Positions 26,552 to 33,871 of a stretch of DNA of 64,000 nt are shown one piece after another. Position numbers and translations under genes: made by a program. Source of the stretch: an uncultured Fibrobacter sp. (GTDB taxonomy: Bacteria; Fibrobacterota; Fibrobacteria; Fibrobacterales; Fibrobacteraceae); the NCBI GenBank assembly GCA_946413655.1, contig CAMKLO010000007.1, positions 1-64,000 on the forward strand. Reading direction: 5' to 3'. Numbering within the stretch: position 1 is the first letter of the stretch; the number at the start of each line of letters is the position of its first letter. The notes under the pieces were generated by a model. The model saw only the letters and a program-made list of their open reading frames with translations, did not search any database and had not been told where the DNA came from.

Positions 26552-27232
26552 ATGATCCTCAACAACGACCCACTCGGCATACGCAGCGTTGATATTAAAT
26601 ACGAAGGTTCGACTAGAGCGACCCAGTATTGCATTGACGATTTTATGAAGCGTCTTTACGGCAGTCGTAAAATTACGGACATGACCATTTTAACTTGCCA
26701 AAATTATCACGCCTTAATGCTATGCTTTGAAAATCGGGACCTCGTTGTCTTTATTAAAAGCGGACTGACTTCGGGTTATCCAGGCGAAGGCCCCAAGGGA
26801 ACATCGCTTATCATCCGCCTTGCCGAAGAAGCCGGAATTACTATTAAAGAACTGAACGCAGCACCTTCGCTACTCAAAAGAATCAATTCTTCTCTCGCTA
26901 CAATAAAGGATGTGGAACTCATAAAAAAGAATAGCAAAGAAAGTCTTAATTACGACCGCCTTTGCCTACCGAATGTCGATAACGAATATGTCAAACGAGC
27001 GAAGGAATCCTTCAAGAAAAATAAGGATATCATCTTTGTTCGAACAGAAAACGAAAAGACGAAGGACACCGTTGAACTTGACAGGGCTAAAGCGCTAAAG
27101 TTGCTGCAGGAAATTCACGATGCAGTTGTTAAGTCAAAGAAAACAAGTCTTTTAACAAAAATGGTGATGGGAGCAAAAATAATATCAATAATAAAAGATC
27201 TCTATGATTTAACAGATTATATTCAACAATAA
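26552..27232 (+). CDS. Third gene of the defence operon, unknown family
   Basis: A 226-residue soluble protein. The N-terminal ~110 residues look like an alpha/beta domain with a distinctive SGLTSGYPGEGPKGTSLIIRL-like glycine segment. The C-terminal half is Lys-rich and helical, ending in a hydrophobic stretch (MVMGAKIISIIKDLYDL). AAAGGA precedes the ATG. It sits 12 bases after rloB and 17 bases before the next gene, so it is part of the same operon. A role as sensor or adaptor is conceivable but only inferred from position. Confidence 0.65.
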   Translation: MILNNDPLGIRSVDIKYEGSTRATQYCIDDFMKRLYGSRKITDMTILTCQNYHALMLCFENRDLVVFIKSGLTSGYPGEGPKGTSLIIRLAEEAGITIKELNAAPSLLKRINSSLATIKDVELIKKNSKESLNYDRLCLPNVDNEYVKRAKESFKKNKDIIFVRTENEKTKDTVELDRAKALKLLQEIHDAVVKSKKTSLLTKMVMGAKIISIIKDLYDLTDYIQQ

Positions 27233-27249
27233 TTTTTTGGGGGCATATC

Positions 27250-27963
27250 ATGAAAATTCTAAATCTCTGCACTTTAGCCGGCTTTCCCTCTTTTTTCTTT
27301 GAAGAGATGGAAAAACATACAGAATTACTGTTGAACACAGAATTTGAAGATGAATTGGTTGAAAATCCAGTCTTTCAAGATTTGATTGATAGAATAACAG
27401 ATTTCTCCAAAGACTGTAAAATCATTGGCTACCACTACACTAGAGCCGATAAAGACGATATTATAAAAGGCGGTCTGAAATCAAGAACTGGTCAAGAAAT
27501 CAGGGAAACTTTTTTATCTCGTTATGGAAAATTGTTTACATCTGAAGAACTAGATACAATCAAAAATGCGTGGAATGCCTACTTTAACAAGAATATGATT
27601 TCTTGCCGAGATTATCGGATATTTTTTAACCTAACCACTACAGCCCTTTTTGACAGTGGTGCAGAGCCGTTATTGCAATATTATGGTGGGGAACAAGTTT
27701 ATATGCCTTTAAAAGGCTTCCCTTCTATTGCAAAGAAAATCCAAAATATAGGTTCTCCACTTCTGATCAAGGCAACATTGGATCCTTGCCAATTAAAACT
27801 TTTTGATTATGAAGACATAGCTAAAGTTGCGATATCGTCATATCACCGTTTATTGCGTCCTGATGCATCCCAATGTGACCGTGACATCTATCAGCAGAAA
27901 CCTATTTTACCTAGTCAAATAGAGATTGTTGATATAAAGAACCTGCTATCCCAAAGACGATAA
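27250..27963 (+). CDS. Possible ADP-ribosyltransferase-like effector
   Basis: A 237-residue protein. KIIGYHYTRADKDDIIKGGLKSR around residues 59-81 resembles the first motif of ART-fold enzymes (His-aromatic-Thr followed by an Ile/Leu..Gly-Leu helix cap, as in DarT-like proteins). A later LLQYYGGEQVYMP segment carries a candidate catalytic Glu. The remaining motifs are not clear, so the assignment is tentative. It is the last gene of the RloAB-type operon, where an extra effector would make sense. Its stop is 34 bases from the convergent DUF4238 gene. Confidence 0.5.
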   Translation: MKILNLCTLAGFPSFFFEEMEKHTELLLNTEFEDELVENPVFQDLIDRITDFSKDCKIIGYHYTRADKDDIIKGGLKSRTGQEIRETFLSRYGKLFTSEELDTIKNAWNAYFNKNMISCRDYRIFFNLTTTALFDSGAEPLLQYYGGEQVYMPLKGFPSIAKKIQNIGSPLLIKATLDPCQLKLFDYEDIAKVAISSYHRLLRPDASQCDRDIYQQKPILPSQIEIVDIKNLLSQRR

Positions 27964-27997
27964 ACTAACCCCAATCAACAATCAAAAAAATAACAAA

Positions 27998-29194
27998 TTA
28001 TGTTTTTTTATTTAAACGTAATTTATTCATCCATTCACTTCTTTTAATTGAATTCAGTATTTCATTAATCTTTTGTTCGCGAAACTTGGCATAATCAGCG
28101 CCTTCACACAAACCGTTATCAACGGCTTTGGCGAATTCTCTTACTAAAAATTTTGTTTTTTCATTTCGCACCCATTTTCTTAAATCCCGGTTTCCCTGAT
28201 AAGCCTCTCTAAGCATAACCGGTTTTATAGAAAATACTGATAGTTTAAAGCCAATGTTAATTGATGATGGCGAAATTCTAAACAAAAAGTTATTCGGTTT
28301 GAGCGGATTTTCATATTTCCCAACGGGGTCTAATTGCGCATCAATATGCGTTGTTCTAAATAGGGAATACTTCTCACAAGCAACATTGTCGTCTTTTAAA
28401 TAAATATTCTTTTCCGCATTCATAAATTGTAATCGATTCAGTTGCTCAATATCCTTGGGCAATCTTAAGCCGATGACATTTTTCCCAGCAAACTTATAAG
28501 CATCATAATCATAAAAACAAATCACTCTTCTTGGAGATAACGGGAAATATATTTGAAGTCCCCTAGAAGCCATTCCATTGCAATTATATTTAACATGCTC
28601 TTCTAAAAGAGGATTTTGAAATACGATTGGATTATCCGAAAGAACAAAATCTTCTTTCGTTTCATTTTCTAAAATAACACATTCTAAATCCATCAGTAAA
28701 GGCTGTTGCAGAACTCCAAATCTAAGGACATATCGAGGAAAATCTTTATCCGTTTCAATCTTGACTTGATCCAGAGGCACGTTAAATTTATTTACCTCGA
28801 TGCATAGTTTGGCAAGAGTTCCATAGGTTTCTTTACCAAATTGTTCCATAACATCTATCATCTTTTTTGTGCGCATATATTGCACGGCAACAAACATGGA
28901 TAGCAAATAGAAGTCTTCATTGGAAATACGTTCTTTAGAATTCAATTCTAAACATTTCTTAAATGTTAATGAAAAAGCCGTCTCCATCCCTCCTAAAGCA
29001 TTTTCAAGAGAACCGTCTTCTCCATAAAAATAATCTTTAGAACATTGACATTTCAATTTGGCATGCGGGATTATTTTTCCTGAAGACAGATTAAACGTCC
29101 GAATCCCGTGACCATCTTCAGAAAAGTTCCGCAAGTAAAACTGCGGAACATAATGCTGATTTTTGGTTTGAGATTTCTTTTGTACAGTTAACAA
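27998..29194 (-). CDS. DUF4238-family protein
   Basis: A 398-residue protein with the family signature KNQHYVPQFYLRNFS at its N-terminus and typical middle segments (FVLSDNPIV, IYFPLSPRRVICFYD). The family is common in defence neighbourhoods, but its activity is not established. The TTG start overlaps the TAA of the Lit-like gene (TTGTTAA), with AAAGG upstream, so translation is coupled. It is the last gene of the long - strand run that starts at hsdR. Confidence 0.85.
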   Translation of the reverse strand: MLTVQKKSQTKNQHYVPQFYLRNFSEDGHGIRTFNLSSGKIIPHAKLKCQCSKDYFYGEDGSLENALGGMETAFSLTFKKCLELNSKERISNEDFYLLSMFVAVQYMRTKKMIDVMEQFGKETYGTLAKLCIEVNKFNVPLDQVKIETDKDFPRYVLRFGVLQQPLLMDLECVILENETKEDFVLSDNPIVFQNPLLEEHVKYNCNGMASRGLQIYFPLSPRRVICFYDYDAYKFAGKNVIGLRLPKDIEQLNRLQFMNAEKNIYLKDDNVACEKYSLFRTTHIDAQLDPVGKYENPLKPNNFLFRISPSSINIGFKLSVFSIKPVMLREAYQGNRDLRKWVRNEKTKFLVREFAKAVDNGLCEGADYAKFREQKINEILNSIKRSEWMNKLRLNKKT

Positions 29195-30081
29195 GCCTTT
29201 ACCATATCATAAATGCATTTAGATAACAAATCATATTGATCTTTAAACGATATTTTTTCATCAATAGGTCCGTCATAACCTCTTTTTTTTAGGAATAACC
29301 AAAAAGACAATGACAAAAATGCATACATCGAAGCATCATCCCCAAAATTGCCGTTTTTCTCTATTTCTGCAATAGCAAAAGATATTCTTTGCCATGGATT
29401 TCCATATATCTTACGGTATTCAGGATTCATCCCATCTCTATCTAATAATATCATTTGAGAGAAAATGACCCCCACCCATGCATCATTCTCTAATATATCT
29501 TTTTGGCAAGAAGAAACATGTTCAATATATTTATTAAACGAAAAAAGATCCGCTTCTTGCTCTATGTGGGATGACGGGGAAGAATAATCCTCTGCATGAT
29601 TTTTTTCAATATGACCAAATTCATGCAAAATCATTGCAATTATCACGTAATGGAATAACAAATTAATACGTTTTACAGAAGGGTGATCAACATTCATTGG
29701 ATTAATATTTTTAAATTTTTTGGGCCAAGGATTTTGAAATTGCAATTCTTTTCCATCATTAAAATCAATGACCTTTTGCAAATTCAATGTTTCTGAGACT
29801 TGGGTCGATCTGATTATTGTATTCCATTTCGCTTCAACATCAGATAACACCAAACCTTGCTTGTGACAATAGTCATATATCGTATAAGTATAAGCAATCC
29901 ATGACCATATATATTCTATTGCAAACAATGATATCGTGACTTTTCTTCTACAATCTGTTTCTATAATGAAATTAGCATCATAACAGACATTTATATTTAT
30001 CGTCTCAAATTTTTTTTGCAAATCCTCTGGAAGAAAGGTAAATGCATCCTTTTTTAAACAACCAACCAATTGACGTATCAT
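29188..30081 (-). CDS. Lit-like phage-exclusion metallopeptidase (peptidase U49 type)
   Basis: A 297-residue predicted zinc peptidase. ILHEFGHIEKNH gives HExxH, and IEQEADLFSF ~20 residues later gives the third ligand. The upstream IEYIWSWIAY block resembles the LEYIWAF block of E. coli e14 Lit, which is also about 297 residues and cleaves EF-Tu during T4 infection. The similarity was judged from memory, by eye. AAGGA precedes the ATG. If active, it would stop translation in infected cells; the substrate here is unknown. It forms a coupled pair with the DUF4238 gene. Confidence 0.75.
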   Translation of the reverse strand: MIRQLVGCLKKDAFTFLPEDLQKKFETININVCYDANFIIETDCRRKVTISLFAIEYIWSWIAYTYTIYDYCHKQGLVLSDVEAKWNTIIRSTQVSETLNLQKVIDFNDGKELQFQNPWPKKFKNINPMNVDHPSVKRINLLFHYVIIAMILHEFGHIEKNHAEDYSSPSSHIEQEADLFSFNKYIEHVSSCQKDILENDAWVGVIFSQMILLDRDGMNPEYRKIYGNPWQRISFAIAEIEKNGNFGDDASMYAFLSLSFWLFLKKRGYDGPIDEKISFKDQYDLLSKCIYDMVKAC

Positions 30082-30104
30082 ATATTATATCCTTTTTCTC
30101 AACA

Positions 30105-30974
30105 TTACTCTTGCGATTTAATTATCTCATAATTTCCCAAATTTGTATTTGCATCATCATTGGGAATCAATCGTAAAACGAAAGTTTCAATATTATCTAT
30201 GGCTTCAGGGACAAGAACTTCAATAGCTGATACATATCTAGTTAAATCACCCATTCGTAAATCCCAAGCCCCACGTTTTTTTAAATTTCCATTTTCTGGA
30301 AGGAAAAGAGATCTGTTTATTTTATTATCCAGCTGCTGTGTAATTTCGCCATACAAACCCGTCTGAGCTTGTGTTTGACCAAAATACAATATTCTGCCCG
30401 CACTGTCATACATTGCATAAACACCAATCTTCTGCGAACCATCTTTATTTTTCAAGAGATCCTGAATTCGTTTTTCTTCAGCGGATTGTTCTTTCGAAAA
30501 AAGTTTCCAGCTATTTTTGGGATAACGAGATTTTCTATTTCTTTTTTTTGAAATGCAAATTGGACTACATTCTTCAAATTCAAATATCGATCTAAAAATT
30601 TGTGATGAATGACGAGACAAAACAGAATTTAGCATGTCTTTCGAAAAAGGGATTCCTCGTTTCAATTGAGAAACCATTGAATCCGTACAATTTAATAATT
30701 TAGCAATTTCTGTAGCTTTACTATATCCAAGATTTTCTTTTAACACAGAAAAAATTTTTTCTGCGATTTCTTTATTCGCCTGAATTTTTCCTAATTCAAA
30801 AATTTTTTCATATGTAGCATTTATAGCTTTTTTGACAACTCTTTCTCCACATCCATTTAAACAATATTGTGAATAATTTTGCGGAACAAACCCTATTTCA
30901 GTCCCCCTTCCCCCTTTGTTTTTTGAAATTTTTGCTTTTTGAAGTAAAAGATCTATCACTTCCATTTCGGTCAT
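30105..30974 (-). CDS. HTH plus GIY-YIG nuclease fusion
   Basis: A 289-residue protein. Residues ~70-110 form a Xre-like helix-turn-helix (KATEIAKLLNCTDSMVSQLKRG). Residues ~183-285 resemble a GIY-YIG nuclease: GVYAMYD followed by ILYFGQTQ, and a late ETFVLRLIPNDDANTNLG segment with the expected catalytic Glu and Asn. The HTH could target the nuclease to its own promoter or to a partner DNA site. AAAGGAG stands before the ATG. It lies between the SMEK gene and the Lit-like gene in one run. Confidence 0.75.
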   Translation of the reverse strand: MTEMEVIDLLLQKAKISKNKGGRGTEIGFVPQNYSQYCLNGCGERVVKKAINATYEKIFELGKIQANKEIAEKIFSVLKENLGYSKATEIAKLLNCTDSMVSQLKRGIPFSKDMLNSVLSRHSSQIFRSIFEFEECSPICISKKRNRKSRYPKNSWKLFSKEQSAEEKRIQDLLKNKDGSQKIGVYAMYDSAGRILYFGQTQAQTGLYGEITQQLDNKINRSLFLPENGNLKKRGAWDLRMGDLTRYVSAIEVLVPEAIDNIETFVLRLIPNDDANTNLGNYEIIKSQE

Positions 30975-31017
30975 ATAAATATAACTCCTTTTTTAAAATC
31001 GTTTTCTTTGATGAAAA

Positions 31018-31998
31018 TCAAAATCTACTTTCATCAAATTCAATATTTGAATCAAGTAAAGAAAAATCAAGACGAACAATTAAGCGATGCCACCATTTTT
31101 GATCAATCGCTAAAAGCCGTCTAAAAGCTTCAAAGTATAAGCAAACAATATTCTCGCCATTATACCAAAGAACATCTCCGCGCTTATTCACTACAGCATC
31201 TAAATCAGAGCGAGTCAAGCCTACTGCAAATGCAGTAGTATCCAAAGTATTTGGAATAACATAATAGTTCGTCCGATTTTTCTTACACATCTTCATAAAA
31301 CACAATATTACTTTCCGTTCTTCAGAAGAATATCCCTCCAAAACATCATAGAGATCATCAAATTCTTTTCTAATGTCATCATCTATGGTTTTTACGATTC
31401 CCGCAAGGCTTTTGTGTTTCCTTGACTGAAATTCATCGCAATCAAGTAAAGAAGAGTCATCTTTTAAAAACTTCTTATAATACCCAAGGTTATCTTTGAC
31501 ATATTTCACAATTGGTTCCATTCTCTTTGCATCAAGAGGTTCTATTTCATGCAACAAGTCTTGAACATCAATCAAATATTTATCGTCATCATAAATTTGA
31601 TCATTATCTTTAAATTTAAACTGAACCGCATTCACTCTAGTCTTGTCAAAAACAGGTTTTGAATCTATATATAACATGTATATTTCATTATATTTTTTTC
31701 GAAGACCGTTATCAACAACTTTATCAAGTGTTGAATGAATTTTTTTAGAACTTTGGTTGCTCGTCACTTGAACGGCTATATGAGCTGCATCATCAGCCAA
31801 ATCAATTCCCACGCTATTTCTTTTGACAGAATTGGTATTTATAAAGCTCTTATTCCACAAAATGTTTAATAGTCCACAAAAAAAGTTTTCGCAATCATGA
31901 TTTATATCATAACGCTGTTCTTTAACACATGAATTAACAACATATCGCAAGACACTTAAATCTATAATGATTTCTCTAAACATTTCTGAAGTCTTCAT
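31018..31998 (-). CDS. SMEK-domain protein, predicted nuclease-like
   Basis: A 326-residue protein. Residues ~60-95 match the SMEK-domain pattern: an Asn-rich lead-in, then VGIDLADDAAHIAVQVTSNQ and SSKKIHSTLDK. The Asp and Gln-Val-Thr core looks like a PD-(D/E)XK-type fold, but nuclease activity is inferred. The rest is helical with no assignment. AAGGAG precedes the ATG. It starts 37 bases after hsdS ends and appears to head the accessory block behind the restriction genes. Confidence 0.7.
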   Translation of the reverse strand: MKTSEMFREIIIDLSVLRYVVNSCVKEQRYDINHDCENFFCGLLNILWNKSFINTNSVKRNSVGIDLADDAAHIAVQVTSNQSSKKIHSTLDKVVDNGLRKKYNEIYMLYIDSKPVFDKTRVNAVQFKFKDNDQIYDDDKYLIDVQDLLHEIEPLDAKRMEPIVKYVKDNLGYYKKFLKDDSSLLDCDEFQSRKHKSLAGIVKTIDDDIRKEFDDLYDVLEGYSSEERKVILCFMKMCKKNRTNYYVIPNTLDTTAFAVGLTRSDLDAVVNKRGDVLWYNGENIVCLYFEAFRRLLAIDQKWWHRLIVRLDFSLLDSNIEFDESRF

Positions 31999-32035
31999 AT
32001 ACTACTCCTTATTAAAAGATTTCTTACTAAAAAAG

Positions 32036-33280
32036 TTATAGATCTACCACAACTTGTCCGTTCATGAGGAGCGGGAGGAGTTTGTCGCGGAGGGTGGTGA
32101 GTTTTTGTGATTCTTTCGCTTTTTCAATGATTTCATTATACAACGGATTTACCTTTTCATAATATTGGTGTAAAACATTTTGTGTAGGAAGGACGACAGG
32201 CGACTTATCCACGGTATCTTTATTGATATGCGGTTGTTGAGCTCCACCCCTTAATGTGTTTAGACGAGGAATTTCATTTACCAAATATGGGTAAAGATAT
32301 CCGTTTTTCAAAATGCCATTTTCTTTAATTCCAGCCACAGATTGGTTAATGCACGCATCTATCGCCATAATGCTAGGACGCAAATGTCGCGTTATAGACA
32401 ATGTGACAGAACCTGCAGGCAAATACGCTGTTGCACTATTTTTTACTGCATCTTCTGTAATACGTTTTTCCGCATTTAAAATCGGAAATTCTGCAACTTC
32501 ACCGGAATTTAACCACGGAATATTTCCATTCCAATAGCTTTCATTTTCTGTAGATGGTGTTCCCCCAAGGACCGTTTCACAAACATTTCCTACAACATCA
32601 ACTTCCCATCCTGCAGGGATTTCGCGTTTGAGGGTGGGGTTGTAGGTCATGGGGCCGCCGGTGGTTTTGTAGGGGTGGCCGTTTTTGTCGGGGAAATCGT
32701 ATTGGACGAACCAGTAGTCGTATAGGCGTTTTGCCATTGCTTCGAGTTTCTGGTTCATCTTTTTGTTCAGGGCGATTTTGTCGTCTAATGCGGAAAGAAC
32801 GGAAGCGATTTTCTTTTGGTCAGCAATACCACATGCCGGAATTTCGTAACCAGGCATTTCATCCACAGAAATTCTATTTACAGTACTGCCTTTAATTATA
32901 TGATTTTTTATATAACATTTCCATTGAGGAGACTGAAAAAAATAATACAGCCATTTATAATCAACAGCGTCACTTTTTACACGAATAATTCCTAAACGGC
33001 GACCTAAACATCCATAAAAATTTTCAGGAATAATTGCATATCGTCCTAGCGTTGCCTCATATGAAAAGACTATATCTTTAAATTGGGGAACAACTCTCTT
33101 GGTCCATATTTTATAATCTTCTTCAGACAAAAAAGTAAATTCATTAGGATTAATCTTACAATCCTCAGTAATCGCGTCAATACCCAAATAAACAGGGCCA
33201 TTATCAGTCCTTTTAGGAGTTGCATGCGGTCCATCATAAATAGTCGCAATATCACCTAGTTTGTATTTCGTCATTTCCAT
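32036..33280 (-). CDS. hsdS: Type I restriction specificity subunit HsdS
   Basis: It determines the DNA target of the HsdRMS complex. The ~414-residue protein has two target-recognition domains. The first starts KYKLGDIATIYDG, the second KREIPAGWEVDVVGNV. Each is followed by a conserved helical spacer (KKIASVLSALDDKIALNKK and the C-terminal equivalent). Start at 33280 chosen because GGTGA lies ~8 bases upstream; frames open further upstream run into the inverted repeat at 33310. It is separated from hsdM by two inserted genes. Confidence 0.93.
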   Translation of the reverse strand: MEMTKYKLGDIATIYDGPHATPKRTDNGPVYLGIDAITEDCKINPNEFTFLSEEDYKIWTKRVVPQFKDIVFSYEATLGRYAIIPENFYGCLGRRLGIIRVKSDAVDYKWLYYFFQSPQWKCYIKNHIIKGSTVNRISVDEMPGYEIPACGIADQKKIASVLSALDDKIALNKKMNQKLEAMAKRLYDYWFVQYDFPDKNGHPYKTTGGPMTYNPTLKREIPAGWEVDVVGNVCETVLGGTPSTENESYWNGNIPWLNSGEVAEFPILNAEKRITEDAVKNSATAYLPAGSVTLSITRHLRPSIMAIDACINQSVAGIKENGILKNGYLYPYLVNEIPRLNTLRGGAQQPHINKDTVDKSPVVLPTQNVLHQYYEKVNPLYNEIIEKAKESQKLTTLRDKLLPLLMNGQVVVDL

Positions 33281-33309
33281 ATTCAAGTTCACCAAGATTC
33301 TCTTTATTG

Positions 33310-33423
33310 CCACACGGATTCGGAAAATCTAACGATTTTCCTGATTTTTAATTTTTCCTTTTGCGTTTACAATCATAATATCACTCTCCTTGATTTTCCG
33401 TTAGGAAAATCGAATCCGTGTGG
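33310..33423. repeat. Inverted repeat between hsdS and the GxxExxY gene
   Basis: CCACACGGATTCG at 33310-33322 is matched by its exact complement CGAATCCGTGTGG at 33411-33423. Nested inner palindromes of GATTTTCC/GGAAAATC type are present. A third copy, AATCCGTGTGG, stands at 33850-33860 on the other side of the GxxExxY gene, so that gene is bounded by 11-bp direct repeats (33413-33423 and 33850-33860). Confidence 0.85.
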
Positions 33424-33450
33424 CCTTATTAAAACCATCTATTTTTCTGG

Positions 33451-33834
33451 TTAATTTTCCTTTTTGAAATTCGTTATACGTTCCCATTTTAACGAGGTTT
33501 CCCCAAAGTTCACCAACAATCCAACATCTTTTTTTGCTGCATTCAGATAATTCAATACTTGAGCTTTGTGCGGTTTCGACAGCACACTCACAGATTTTAG
33601 TTCAACGATTATTTTATCATAACAGATGAAATCCGCATAGTATTCTTTCTTCAGCGGTTTTCCCTTATAAAATACAGGGAGCAATTTTTCTCTTTCATAC
33701 GGGATGCCTTGCATTTTAAACTCTTCTTCCAAGGCTTCTTGATACACGGCTTCAAGGAATCCATGACCTAGTTCATTATGGACTTCAAAACAAGCCTTTA
33801 TTATATTTCCCGTTTCGTTCTCGTTAATTATCAT
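33451..33834 (-). CDS. GxxExxY protein (PD-(D/E)XK_3 type)
   Basis: A 127-residue protein with the naming motif in GHGFLEAVYQEAL and a PD-(D/E)XK-like core: ADFICYDKIIVELKSV carries Asp and Glu-x-Lys. The family occurs as intervening sequences in 23S rRNA genes and scattered elsewhere; its function is unsettled. Start at 33834 supported by AAGGAAA. It sits inside the hsd operon between the AlbA_2 gene and hsdS and is bracketed by repeats, which suggests later insertion as a small cassette. Confidence 0.88.
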   Translation of the reverse strand: MIINENETGNIIKACFEVHNELGHGFLEAVYQEALEEEFKMQGIPYEREKLLPVFYKGKPLKKEYYADFICYDKIIVELKSVSVLSKPHKAQVLNYLNAAKKDVGLLVNFGETSLKWERITNFKKEN

Positions 33835-33871
33835 ACATTTTCCTTGAACAATCCGTGTGGCATCAAAAACT

